Shown here in pieces: positions 1 to 9,600 of a stretch of DNA of 52,697 nucleotides. The position numbers were made by a program, and so were the translations under genes. The notes below the pieces were generated by a model. It saw only the letters and a list, made by a program, of their open reading frames with translations, was not told the origin of the DNA and did not search any database. Source of the DNA: Clostridia bacterium (GTDB lineage Bacteria; Bacillota; Clostridia; Christensenellales; Borkfalkiaceae); the NCBI GenBank assembly GCA_017471945.1, contig JAFURH010000043.1:1-52697 (forward strand), written 5' to 3'. How positions within the stretch are numbered: position 1 is the stretch's first letter; each line of letters begins with the position of its first letter.

Positions 1-30
1 ATTGGAGCGTGTGTGGAGCGTGCCTCTGAA

Positions 31-91
31 AGCCTTATAAATAAAGAGATTTAGAAGGCTGCCTCGGGTTTGAATCCACCTCTGCCCACCA
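31..91 (+). other. tRNA/tmRNA-3'-end-like segment
   Basis: The stretch ends in a T-loop-like block (GGTTTGAATCC), a 7-base acceptor-like arm (TCTGCCC) and ACCA, directly followed by a terminator. It is preceded by a hairpin whose arms are AGCCTT (31-36) and AAGGCT (55-60). The T-stem does not pair well (CTCGG/TCGGG against CCACC), and no matching 5' acceptor arm lies within the window. It is therefore either the 3' end of a structured RNA such as tmRNA that begins left of the window, or a copied tRNA 3' end left by an integrated element. Identity is unproven. Confidence 0.3.
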
Positions 92-136
92 AAACACGAC
101 TTTTATGCAATAAATTGCGCATAAAGTCGTGTTTTT
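92..136 (+). terminator. Rho-independent terminator
   Basis: An AT-flanked stem-loop pairs CACGACTTTTATGC with GCATAAAGTCGTG with one bulge, has an AATAAATTGC-type loop and is followed by a run of T. It directly follows the ACCA-ending RNA-like segment, so it most likely ends that RNA gene. The flanking A and T runs make it potentially bidirectional. Confidence 0.8.
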
Positions 137-342
137 CTTTGCTTTTTTAGATAAATATTCAATCAAAAATGCGTTTTCGGTGGGGTTTGGTGAACAATTT
201 GCTGAACAAAATCACCCAAATTATTCCATATGCCTACAATATCTGGTCAAATATATTGTTGACAAAAAGTGGAGAACGTAGTGTTTCGTTTCATTTGACA
301 TAGTTTTTTACTGCTAAATTTTATTTTTTACCTTTCGGCAGG

Positions 343-531
343 GGCGACGGAGCATAGAACGGTTAGCTTGTAGGGGGGTGAATAAGGTGGCGCAAGTCAA
401 CGAAAAAGGTCAAAAAATTTTTCTAAAAAAGAAAAAATCGCCAAGTATTGCTACTTGACGATAAAGAAATATAAAAAACGCAAAAATTTTTGCCCGTTGA
501 TTTTCGCCGAGTTCTATGCTATTCCGTCGCC
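343..531. repeat. Nested inverted-repeat (foldback) element
   Basis: Two nested pairs of inverted repeats enclose a non-coding core. Outer arms are 343-360 (GGCGACGGAGCATAGAAC) and 511-531, whose complement has the same sequence with a 3-base insertion. Inner arms are 389-402 (GGCGCAAGTCAACG) and 495-508, matching at 12 of 14 positions. In the centre a further hairpin pairs CAAGTA with TACTTG at 439-460, and a perfect palindrome GCAAAAATTTTTGC sits at 480-493. No credible protein is encoded. It may be a MITE-like element or a structured RNA. The rest of the gene-free stretch (137-342 and 532-605) is AT-rich with nothing else I can name. Confidence 0.5.
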
Positions 532-605
532 ATACTCCTTACAAATCCGCCTGGTAGCGCCAAAGGGAATCACTTTATTTTAAAGAGATTTCCGCAAGCA
601 CACGA

Positions 606-1451
606 TTAGGTCGTTTTATCGGATTTCGTTTTTTCTTTATATTCTTTCGGCGTACATTTGAAAACTTTTTTGAAATACATTGTGAAGTACGCGGGGCTTG
701 TAAATCCGCACATAGCGGCGACTTGCGTAACGGAAAAATCGGAGGTGGCAAGCAGATGTTTGGCGGCTTCAATACGCTTTTTCATTAAATAGTCCTTCGG
801 GCTGATCCCGAGATGTTTTTTGAATTTTTTTACGAGCGTACTGTGCGCTATATTGTATTTGTTTGCCAATTCGTCTATTTGAATGTTTAAATTGTAATTC
901 TTGGAAATATAGTATTCTACTTCCTGAATAGGGCTGGGGAATGTGGCGTTGTCAAAATTGCCGATAAGATATGATTTTTCTTTCAGCAATTTTAAAAATT
1001 TATGATAAAAACAAGATAAATTTAAAACGACCATATCCTCGTCCGCCTTTTCCGAAAGATAATTTAACGCTAACGTCAGATAATGATTCAATTCCTGAAA
1101 ATCTTTAGTGGTCGGAATAAAATCAATCAATCCGTTTTTTTCGTTCGCGTTCGAGATTATAATATTTTTTAACTTCAACACGAAATAGCGGAATTGAGGA
1201 TAGGTGGAGGTGTTGTATTCCGTGTGCGTTATGTTCGGAGGAATGATATAGAGGTGCGATTTTTCCAAGATCGTTTTTTCGTTACCGTGGCTCAAAAGCC
1301 CGTTGTTATTTTGCGGGATGATAATTTCCGTATGCGGATGTGAATGTAGCAAGGAAGGCTCGTTGTTCAATTCCGTATAACTGAAAGAAATAATATTCGG
1401 CTTCGTTAAGGAATCCGTATATTTTTCCGTAAAAAGATATTTGTAAAACAT
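606..1451 (-). CDS. AraC-family transcriptional regulator
   Basis: A 281-residue DNA-binding regulator. The N-terminal half has the cupin-type effector region (HSHPHTEI near residue 37, then IIPPNITHTEYN) typical of sugar-sensing AraC proteins. The C-terminal ~100 residues contain the two helix-turn-helix motifs: IDELANKYNIAHSTLVKKFK, then VTQVAAMCGFTSPAYFTMYFKK and the PKEY ending. The start is set by an AGAGGT ribosome site 7 bases upstream. It is divergent from the GH78-like gene at 1628, with 176 bp between them, so it most likely controls that long run in response to a glycan-derived sugar. The exact inducer cannot be read from the sequence. Confidence 0.93.
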   Translation of the reverse strand: MFYKYLFTEKYTDSLTKPNIISFSYTELNNEPSLLHSHPHTEIIIPQNNNGLLSHGNEKTILEKSHLYIIPPNITHTEYNTSTYPQFRYFVLKLKNIIISNANEKNGLIDFIPTTKDFQELNHYLTLALNYLSEKADEDMVVLNLSCFYHKFLKLLKEKSYLIGNFDNATFPSPIQEVEYYISKNYNLNIQIDELANKYNIAHSTLVKKFKKHLGISPKDYLMKKRIEAAKHLLATSDFSVTQVAAMCGFTSPAYFTMYFKKVFKCTPKEYKEKTKSDKTT

Positions 1452-1525
1452 AAATTACCTCTTGTTTCCTTATTTTAACTGTTATTAAAAAAAATGTCAA
1501 TGAAAAATAATGCAAAATACTCATA

Positions 1526-1592
1526 AATTATATTATTGGATAAATTTATTATAGAAAAAGTTAGCTTATTTATGCTATAATTAGCGCATAGC
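1526..1592 (+). promoter_or_regulatory. Divergent promoter/operator between AraC gene and GH78-like gene
   Basis: A perfect TATAAT (1576-1581) lies 47 bases before the GH78-like start codon but has no recognisable -35 box at 17 bp, as expected for an activator-dependent promoter. The -10 sits inside a palindrome GCTA-TAAT-TAGC (1574-1585), a candidate operator. On the minus strand another TATAAT (complement of 1527-1532) could serve the regulator gene. Assignments are by pattern only. Confidence 0.5.
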
Positions 1593-1627
1593 ATAGAAAA
1601 TTCGATTTCGGTTTGAGGGCAAGAAGT

Positions 1628-3283
1628 ATGAAAGAAGTGATACGGACGAAAGAAATACACGAATGGATATATCCTGAAAAAATTGTTGTAAGCGAAAAGA
1701 CGGAGAACACAGAGAGACTGTTGACAGTAAGAACGCAACAAGTCCCTCTTTACACGCAAGATTTCGTTACGATACAGCCGAACGGATATTTTGTCCTTGA
1801 TTTCGGGAAAGAATATACGGGTGGCGTAAGAATAATGGTTTACCGCGCGGAAAGTCCTACGTTTTCCGTAAAAGGACGTATACGTTTTGGGGAATCGGTG
1901 GGCGAATGTATGGCGGAGCTCGGGGAGAAAAACGCAAATAATCACCATTCAGTACGAGATATGGAAGTGGATATTGTCAATTTATCCGATTTTCGCGCGG
2001 GATCTTCCGCGTTCCGTTTCGTACGTTTTGACAATCTCGGTGAATATCCGATAAAGCTGCTTGCGATCTATCTCGATTACGTGCATAGCGACGCGAAAAC
2101 GATCGGGACCTTTGAATGTAACGACGGCATTGTAAACGATATTTTTCAAGCCTCGCAAAGGACGGTGTTTTTAAATATGCAAAACGGCGTGATATGGGAC
2201 GGCGTGAAGCGGGATCGCCTCGTATGGGCGGGAGATCTCAACGTGGAAATGCTTACGGCGTTTTATTCGTACGGAAATGTGGAAAATATCCGTAATTCCC
2301 TGGCGCTTTGCGCGAAAAGTGCTCCGTTACCGATGTGGATGAATAATATCCCTACTTATTCTATGTGGTTTATTATCAATCTCTACGATTACTTTATGTT
2401 TACGGCAGACGATTCGTTTGTTAAAGAGCAAATCGAATACGTAAACGGCGTGCTTGAACAACTTGGAACTTGTATTGATGAGGCAGGCGAAATTGATTTT
2501 TTGCCGGAAACGACGGGAATTCCTACGCTCAATCCTTATTTTATCGATTGGCCGAGTCGAGGACACGAGGGTGTGGAAAACGGCGTGAGCGCACTGTTTA
2601 AGATTGCGATTGAAAAAGTTCAAAAGCTGTACGGCTACGTAGGTTTGAGTAATCCAAAAACGGAAGAATTATTACAAAAGCTTCAGAAAAAGGAATACGG
2701 GCAATCCAAAGACAAGCAAATCGTGGCGCTGACCGTATTGGCAAAGAAGGCTTTGGAAAAGGGCAAAGCGGAATTTCTTAAAAACGGCGGCTCGAAAGGA
2801 ATGTCTACGTTTATGGCGTATTATATTCTCGCCGCGTTGGCGGAGCTTGGCGAAACGCAAACGGCTTTCGAGATAATGAAGGAATATTTCGGCGGTATGC
2901 TTTCCGTAGGCGCAACGACGTTTTTTGAGGATTTCGATATGGATTGGTTGAGAAATTGCACGCGTATCGACGAATTGCCGCAAGCGGGCAAAAAAGATAT
3001 CCACGGCGATTACGGGAAATTCTGTTACGTAGGATATCGACACAGCCTATGCCACGGTTGGGCGAGCGGGGCGGTTCCGTTTCTCATCCAAAAAGTATTG
3101 GGAGTAGAGATCGTGGAGCCGGCGTTTAAAAAGATACGGATAACCCCTTCGCTATGCGGTTTACAATACGTCAACGCAACCCTGCCCACACCGTTTGGGG
3201 AAATCAAAATATCACTTGAAGAAAAAAATGGCGAAACGGTTTCGTCGATTTCCCTGCCCGAACACGTTTCGTTAGTAAAATAA
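1628..3283 (+). CDS. Alpha-L-rhamnosidase-like glycoside hydrolase (GH78-type)
   Basis: A 551-residue cytoplasmic protein without signal peptide. It contains a GH78-type (alpha/alpha)6 catalytic region starting near residue 160. Diagnostic stretches are DGVKRDRLVWAGD (from residue 191), the form of the acidic motif seen in many rhamnosidases, and SLCHGWASGAVPFL near residue 475, typical of the domain's end. The N-terminal ~160 residues are a short beta-rich region, so the protein is compact compared with 900-1000-residue multidomain GH78 enzymes. I chose ATG 1628, preceded by GAGGGC, over an upstream in-frame TTG at 1613. First gene of the long plus-strand run, followed 22 bp later by the importer. 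Likely removes terminal alpha-L-rhamnose from imported oligosaccharides; exact substrate is inferred. Confidence 0.82.
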   Translation: MKEVIRTKEIHEWIYPEKIVVSEKTENTERLLTVRTQQVPLYTQDFVTIQPNGYFVLDFGKEYTGGVRIMVYRAESPTFSVKGRIRFGESVGECMAELGEKNANNHHSVRDMEVDIVNLSDFRAGSSAFRFVRFDNLGEYPIKLLAIYLDYVHSDAKTIGTFECNDGIVNDIFQASQRTVFLNMQNGVIWDGVKRDRLVWAGDLNVEMLTAFYSYGNVENIRNSLALCAKSAPLPMWMNNIPTYSMWFIINLYDYFMFTADDSFVKEQIEYVNGVLEQLGTCIDEAGEIDFLPETTGIPTLNPYFIDWPSRGHEGVENGVSALFKIAIEKVQKLYGYVGLSNPKTEELLQKLQKKEYGQSKDKQIVALTVLAKKALEKGKAEFLKNGGSKGMSTFMAYYILAALAELGETQTAFEIMKEYFGGMLSVGATTFFEDFDMDWLRNCTRIDELPQAGKKDIHGDYGKFCYVGYRHSLCHGWASGAVPFLIQKVLGVEIVEPAFKKIRITPSLCGLQYVNATLPTPFGEIKISLEEKNGETVSSISLPEHVSLVK

Positions 3284-3305
3284 AATAAAATTTCGGAGGA
3301 ATATT

Positions 3306-4832
3306 ATGAAAAAATTTTTAGCAGTTTTAAGTTCGTTACTTTGCGTAACCTTAGTAGGCTGTAACAGCGGCCAACGACCTACGCCCGATTCAGGCGACGA
3401 CGGAACCGATCCGACGAGGGCGAAAAAACTTATCGTCGGCGTTTACGACGGCGCGGTGGGCTACGAGTTTGCGGAAAGTATCGCCGAGCTTTACGAAGCG
3501 TACAACAAAGACGTTGACGTCGTCATCAAGCATAAAAAAAATGAATACGACGACGGGAGTTTAATTTCGAAGATCGCGTATAACGAAGAGGATATGTATT
3601 TCGGTTCGGGAAACAATCTGCTTTCTTTCGTGCATAACGGACTTGTCGCCGAGCTGACGGACGCCGTACGGGAAAAAGTATACGACGCGGAAGGGAACTA
3701 CGATCCGATCAACGGAACGAAATCCATCGAAGATATAATGTGGGACGAGTGGGAAGCGTTTAATATGATCGACGGGAAATATTACGGTATCCCCAATTTC
3801 TCGCCCGCAGGCGGTATCTCCTACGATGAGGATCTGTTCGAGGCGAAGGGCTATCAAGTTCCCGAAACCTACGACGAGCTGATCACTTTAATGAATCAAA
3901 TGGTCGTGGACAAAATCACGCCGTTTACCGTTTGTAGCGTGCAGGATTACATCATTAGTACGGCGGTTGCTTTCTACGCCAACTACGAAGGGAAAAATAA
4001 TTTCTTGCTCAATTCCACGTATTCGGGAACGGACAGCAATTTAGGAAAGATCGATTATACGAACGCTTATTTGTTGCAACAACAGGAGGGTAGAAAAGCG
4101 TATTTTCAATTCCTGTACGATCTGGCGCATAACGACGACTACACGACGAGCGCAAGTAAAGGCTCGCAGACGAACCTTAACGCTCAGGACGCATTCGTAA
4201 GCTCTATCGGCGGGTCGGAACGTATCGGTATGATCATAGAAAACTCTTTCTGGGAAAGAGAGGCGAAAGGAACGATCGAACAGCTCGGCGATCTCAACGC
4301 AAATTGGGGCTGGGGCAAACGTAACTTCAAATATATGATCGCGCCCGTCAATAAACAAACGGACAAAAAGACCGTGTTCCTCACGTATCCGACGTCCTCC
4401 GTGTTTATCAGCGCGAACAGCGATCAGATTGAATTGGCGAAAGAATTTATGCAGTTTTCTTGTAGCCGCGAATGTCTTGCGATCTATACGCGCGATTCGG
4501 GCTGTCTGAGGGCTTTTGATTACGAAGTGAAAGCCGAGGAATACGCGCAGATGACGCCGTATACGCAATCGCTCGTCGATCTCACGAGAAGAGACGACGT
4601 GGACTTCGTCACGATGGGGCAAGGCAATATGATTGCGAGAAATATCGGCGTTGCATATTACCGAGATTGGACGAATCAGAGCTTAACGACGAAATACGGG
4701 CTTAAAACGATGCCGTTTTCCGCGTTCAGAGCTTATTCGGATCTGACGGTCGAAGATTATTTTGCAGGTTGTGCAAGACATATGTCGGCTGATACTTATA
4801 AAACTTATTACGATAAAGTATACGGAGATTGA
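3306..4832 (+). CDS. Sugar ABC transporter substrate-binding lipoprotein
   Basis: A 508-residue extracellular solute-binding protein of the bacterial type-1 family. Residues 1-19 form a lipoprotein signal with lipobox LVGC (Cys19), followed by a flexible Ser/Gly/Asp linker, so it is lipid-anchored outside the membrane. The body shows typical family stretches such as YGIPNFSPAGGISYDEDLFEAKGY (split here as the ligand-cleft 'YDxDLFE' motif near residue 180). A GGAGGAAT ribosome site precedes ATG. Directly followed by two permease genes. It is paralogous to the binding protein at 40257. It probably captures an oligosaccharide; ligand unknown. Confidence 0.93.
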   Translation: MKKFLAVLSSLLCVTLVGCNSGQRPTPDSGDDGTDPTRAKKLIVGVYDGAVGYEFAESIAELYEAYNKDVDVVIKHKKNEYDDGSLISKIAYNEEDMYFGSGNNLLSFVHNGLVAELTDAVREKVYDAEGNYDPINGTKSIEDIMWDEWEAFNMIDGKYYGIPNFSPAGGISYDEDLFEAKGYQVPETYDELITLMNQMVVDKITPFTVCSVQDYIISTAVAFYANYEGKNNFLLNSTYSGTDSNLGKIDYTNAYLLQQQEGRKAYFQFLYDLAHNDDYTTSASKGSQTNLNAQDAFVSSIGGSERIGMIIENSFWEREAKGTIEQLGDLNANWGWGKRNFKYMIAPVNKQTDKKTVFLTYPTSSVFISANSDQIELAKEFMQFSCSRECLAIYTRDSGCLRAFDYEVKAEEYAQMTPYTQSLVDLTRRDDVDFVTMGQGNMIARNIGVAYYRDWTNQSLTTKYGLKTMPFSAFRAYSDLTVEDYFAGCARHMSADTYKTYYDKVYGD

Positions 4833-4835
4833 TGT

Positions 4836-5738
4836 ATGAAAAATGCTTATCGGGAACGCTGGAAGAAAAAGGATATCATCTTCCTTATTACTGCGTTGAC
4901 TCTGCCGATTATACAATTTATTTTGTTTTATATTATCGTGAACGCAAACTCCATTGCGCTTGCCTTTCAAAAGACGACGGATGGAACGCATTTCACGTTT
5001 AACGGTTTGAAGAATTTTTCAACGGTATTCGATCAAATTTTTCACGATGAAAGTATGCAAATTATGCTCGGAAATACCTTCAAGCTGTATTTTGCCTCGC
5101 AGATCGTAATGCTTTTCATTTCGTTGTTTTTGGCGTATGCGTTTTGGAAAAAGGTCTTTGCGTATAAATTTTTTTCCGCCATTCTGTTTTTGCCGTCGAT
5201 TATTTCAAACGTAGTGTTCGTGATGATTTTTCGCCATCTATTTACCTATCTTTTGCCGAATTTGTTGAACGACCAAAGCATCGTGGAAAGCTTAAATGCG
5301 TATACGCAAGGCTTTGAGCTCACGACTTTATTTTATTGCTTTTTGTCCTCCGGCAGTATGCTATTGCTGTTGATGGGCGCGATGGGAGGCGTAGACCAGT
5401 CGGTGGTGGAATACGGAAGATTAGACGGCTGCAACGTTTGGCAGGAATTTGCGCACATCGTGTTTCCGCATATATGGCCCACGCTGATCTCGCTGTTTAT
5501 GATCGGGATCGCTTCTCTTTTCAGCAATCAGGGCTTGCTCGTTACCTTTTACGGAGAAACGACGGAACCGATGGTAAAGACGATAGGCTCGCATATTTAC
5601 ATTACGGTATGGAGCGAAAACGGCAGCTTGCAATATCCCGAGCTTTCCGCGCTTGGACTGTTTCTGTCCACCGTGATCATCGTTTCGAGCTTGTTGATTA
5701 AGCGTTTGCTTGAAAAAATCGGACCTAAGGAGGAATAA
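4836..5738 (+). CDS. Sugar ABC transporter permease, MalF type
   Basis: A 300-residue inner-membrane permease with about six hydrophobic helices. The cytoplasmic EAA loop that docks the ATPase is visible around residues 190-215 as EYGRLDGCNVWQEF..VFPHIWP. It starts 3 bases after the binding-protein stop, using a GGAG site inside the end of that gene, so the two are translationally close. It pairs with the next gene to form the translocation channel. No ATP-binding subunit is encoded beside it, which is usual for systems of this type that share an MsmK-like ATPase encoded elsewhere. Confidence 0.93.
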   Translation: MKNAYRERWKKKDIIFLITALTLPIIQFILFYIIVNANSIALAFQKTTDGTHFTFNGLKNFSTVFDQIFHDESMQIMLGNTFKLYFASQIVMLFISLFLAYAFWKKVFAYKFFSAILFLPSIISNVVFVMIFRHLFTYLLPNLLNDQSIVESLNAYTQGFELTTLFYCFLSSGSMLLLLMGAMGGVDQSVVEYGRLDGCNVWQEFAHIVFPHIWPTLISLFMIGIASLFSNQGLLVTFYGETTEPMVKTIGSHIYITVWSENGSLQYPELSALGLFLSTVIIVSSLLIKRLLEKIGPKEE

Positions 5739-5740
5739 AA

Positions 5741-6625
5741 ATGAAAAAAGGCAATCCCGTTTTTAAGATTATTTCTCTTACCGTCTTGGTAGTGTGGGCG
5801 GCGGTAATGCTTTTTATGCTCGTTTGGGGGTTGATTGCCTCGTTCAAGCATTCATTGGATCTTATGTGGTATCCTACCGCGATTTTTCCCGACGGAGAGC
5901 TCGGTTGGCATTTTGAAAATTTTTTAACGGCGTACCAGATTATGTACGTAAGTGTTGACCGATCTTTGGGCGTTACCGATTATATTTATTTTGAGCAAAT
6001 GCTCTTAAACTCCGTTGTTTGGTCGGTGGGTTCGGCATTTTTGAATACGTTCACTTGCGCGCTCGTGTCGTATTGTTGCGCGAGATTTTCCTCCCGCTTG
6101 TTTTCGAAGATCATCTATACGGTAACCATCGTTTCGATGACGATTCCGATCGTCGGCTCGCTTCCCTCGCAGATGCAGCTCGTGCGCTTTTTGGGGATAG
6201 AGGACACGCATTTTGTCATTCCGTTTATGAAGCTGACGTTTAATTCCTCGTACTTTCTCGTCTTTTACGCGATTTTCAGAAAATTACCCGCCTCTTATCA
6301 CGAGGCGGCGGAGATCGACGGCGCGGGGCATTGGCGGATCTTTTTTAAGATCGTGATCCCTCTGATCGGGAATACGTTTATTGCGGTGTTCGTGCTGTTC
6401 TTTATCTCGTATTGGAATGATTACCAAACGCCGATGCTCTATATGCCGAGCTATCCGACGATTTCGCAAGGCTTGTTCGAATTTCAAAACAGTCGCAATA
6501 AATACGCGAGCGATCCCGTGAAATTGGCGGCCTGCTTTATCGTGTGTTTGCCTTCGCTCGTAGCCTTTTTGATCTTCCGTGAAAAGATTATGGAAAACGT
6601 GGCGATGGGCGGTTTGAAAGGATAA
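5741..6625 (+). CDS. Sugar ABC transporter permease, MalG type
   Basis: A 294-residue permease with about six transmembrane helices and a clear EAA motif at about residues 186-210 (YHEAAEIDGAGHWRIFFKI). The ending MENVAMGGLKG is typical of MalG-type permeases. AGGAGG precedes the ATG. It forms the second half of the channel with the gene at 4836. Its counterpart in the second cassette is at 42959, which ends KFIVGGLKG. Confidence 0.93.
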   Translation: MKKGNPVFKIISLTVLVVWAAVMLFMLVWGLIASFKHSLDLMWYPTAIFPDGELGWHFENFLTAYQIMYVSVDRSLGVTDYIYFEQMLLNSVVWSVGSAFLNTFTCALVSYCCARFSSRLFSKIIYTVTIVSMTIPIVGSLPSQMQLVRFLGIEDTHFVIPFMKLTFNSSYFLVFYAIFRKLPASYHEAAEIDGAGHWRIFFKIVIPLIGNTFIAVFVLFFISYWNDYQTPMLYMPSYPTISQGLFEFQNSRNKYASDPVKLAACFIVCLPSLVAFLIFREKIMENVAMGGLKG

Positions 6626-6643
6626 AAAATCAGGAGGTAAAAA

Positions 6644-9600
6644 ATGAAAATCAAAAAATCAAAAAAATACGTATTCGCGGGCATAAGCGCTTGCTTGATC
6701 GCCGTAGCCTGCTGGGGCGTTTCCGTGTCGGCGGGGCAGGCGGAAACGGTTGACGGCGAATGTACGCTTGAAGAAAACGTGAAAACGGTTTACGCCCGAA
6801 ACGATTATCTTACGATCCCGCAAGGAACGATAACGGTAGACGGCTCGGCGAAAAAAGCCGAACATACTTTGGTATATCCGAGCGGCGCTGCATTTACGGG
6901 CGATATTGCCTTTTTGCGCGAAACGGGGGAATATAAAATCGTATATAACGCGACGGACGGAATGAAAAATTACGTGGACGAGTATTCTTTTTCGGTGGAA
7001 AATAAAATGTCAAGTTTATTTTCCTATGAAAAAAACGTGACGGTGGAAAACGGCGTGGGACTTCCCTCGTACGTAAACGCGGAAACCTTCGAGGGCGCGA
7101 ATACGGAAGGGGTGAATTTTATCGTAAATTCTGCGGAGAATACGTCCATTCGCTATAATCACGTGATCGATCTTGCCGAGCTCGGCTTTTCCAAGTACGA
7201 CGCGCAGGATCAATCGACGGCGTTTATCGAATTTATGTTTACGCCCTTCGACAACGGCAAAAAAGAAACGTCCTATTTGGAGCTTATCCTTACCGACGTT
7301 TACGACGAGAGCAATTATTTGACGATCAGAATGACGGCGGGCGATCTTAATTATGCCTACCCTGCGTCGATGTATACGAAAACGTTTATAAAGGACGGCG
7401 AGGAAGGTTACGGGTGGCATTTGGGACAATATACCGGTCAACCGGGAACGCCGCTTCGGGCGTCCGCGTACGGTCAGCCGATCGGATACGAAACGCTTCG
7501 AGCGGGAAGCTTTTATTTCGATTGCACGGAGCTGGAGCTTTGGGGCGGACCCGTAAACAATCAAACTTGGCTCGTGATGGATCAGTTCGATAATCCCGAG
7601 ATCGTAGGACCAGATTGCGTTTGGAACGGCTTTACGACGGGCGAGGTGTATCTCACGCTGAATTTCCCCGATATCTCCGACGATAGAATGTCGTTTACCG
7701 TTTTTTCCATAGGCGGTAAAACGATTTCGGACGCATACGGTACTTACGGGGCGACGGAGATCCTTTTGGATACGGACGGCTACGACTTGCAAGAAGATTA
7801 TATCGTGGCGGGAGAAAATATGTATTTCGACGTTTTTAACGCCTTCGCGCTCGCGGAAAATTACGGCTTGATCGACGGGTTGAAAACGAACGTTTACTTC
7901 GGCGCGGATAAGAGCGAAAAACTCCCCATCGAAAACGGAAGATTTGCCGTTGAAAAAACGGGCGTTTACGTATTGGAATATCTCTTGGACGGCGAGACGG
8001 GTAAAACCGTTCGCGAAATCGTTTTGAAGGCAAAATCGGAATACGACGAACGCGACAAGCTCGGTTACGTTTTTCCCGAAGGGCTTCCGAATCAAGCGCA
8101 ACAGGGCGAAAAGGTGTTTTTGCCTATCGGTACGGTTACGGGAGGGATTGGCAACGATTCGGGAGTAAACGTAAAAGTGCAATTCGACAACGAGGAGATC
8201 GAGGTGCTGACGGACGGAAAATATCCCGCGTTCTTGGCGGAAAAGGCGGGGGAATATACCGTTTTGTTTGAAGCCTACGATGCAATCGGGGGAAAATGTC
8301 CGAAAGAATGGACGGTAAACGTATTATCGACGGCGAAGCCCTATATTACCGATCCCGTCTTGCCTGCCTATTTCTTGATAGGAGAGGAATATTTCTTCCC
8401 CGCCGCGGAGGTGTTCTGTTGCGACGAAACGGAGCTCACGGTTTCGATCGGCGGCGAAGATTACACGAATCGCGCGTATACCGTAACGGGTAATTTCGAG
8501 GTGGTCTACAAGGCGAAGGTCAAAGGGGCGGATACTTATTCGGAAAAGAGTATTCCCTGCACAGCTTCGGTCGCGCAAAAAGGCGTTTCGTATCTTACGC
8601 ACTTTTTCTCGACGAATAACGTATCGGCAGAGAATACCGCAAAAGGAATAAACTTTACGGCAACGCAGGACGGAAGCTTTTCCTTCGTTAAAAAGATAGA
8701 CGTTGCCCTTCTCAACGTTTTGCTCAGAGCGAACGAAGGATATAGCTCCTACGAGGGCTTATCGATCACGCTTACCGATTCGGTAAACGCAAACGAACGG
8801 ATAACGCTTTCTTTCAAAAATTATTCGATCAACGGAAAGACCGCGACGGCGTTGTATCTTAACGGCGAATACGCAAAGATCGTAGACGGATTGCTGGACG
8901 GAACGACGGAAACGGATTTATTTGTCGAATACGATCCCGAACGACTCGCGTTCGTCGATGAAAACGGAAAAGTACTGACGAAGATTTCTTATTGCGAAAA
9001 CGGCGGTAAATTCGAAGGCTTTACGAGCGGTTACGCCTACGTAGACTTTGCCTTCGAGGGCGTTTACGGCGAAACGACGTTAACTTTGTACAGACTTGCT
9101 TCGCAAACGCTTACGACGCTCGTCCAAGAAGATACTGCCTCGCCGACGATTATTTACGATTCGCAGATGCCTATCGGTACCTATCTGGCGGTCGGCGAGA
9201 CGTTTACGCTCTCTTCGGCAAGAGCGTACGACCTGTTCGGTAGCATAGAATCGTTTTCGGTCAAGGTCGTTTTCTCGGACGGGGAAACCGTTTATTCGGG
9301 GAACGGCTCGGAATATTATACGTTTAATCTTACGAAAGAGGGCGTTTATACGATTTCCTACGTTGCACAGGATACGAACGGGAAAAAAGATACGAGAGAG
9401 TTTTTCGTGTATTCCATCGAAGGGCAACCGCCTGTCGTCACGTTGACGAACGTGAAAAATACGGCAAAGGTCGGAAAAACCTATAAGTTTGCTACGGCAA
9501 GCGTTGAGGACGATTCAAAAACGGCGCTTACCGTGTTCTTCCTTGACGAAAAGGAAAACAGGATCTTGGTCGATTTGGAAAAAAATACTTACATTTTCAA

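Noticed and set aside
1..91. Complete tRNA-Ser, tRNA-Leu or tRNA-Sec gene
   Set aside because: No 5' arm complementary to TCTGCCC, no valid anticodon stem-loop and a T-stem with only two good pairs within the window.
259..327. Promoters at TTGACA 259-264 and 295-300
   Set aside because: Neither has a convincing -10 box at 16-18 bp, and no gene follows on the plus strand before 1628.
1613..1627. Upstream TTG start for the GH78-like gene
   Set aside because: It would place the GAGGGC ribosome site inside the coding region; the ATG at 1628 is correctly spaced from it.
7016..8182. 388-codon open frame on the minus strand
   Set aside because: Lies wholly inside the Ig-like gene at 6644, has Arg/Phe/Ile-rich composition typical of the reverse frame of this codon usage and no ribosome site. 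The same reasoning removes the minus frame at 14513-15814 and similar ones.
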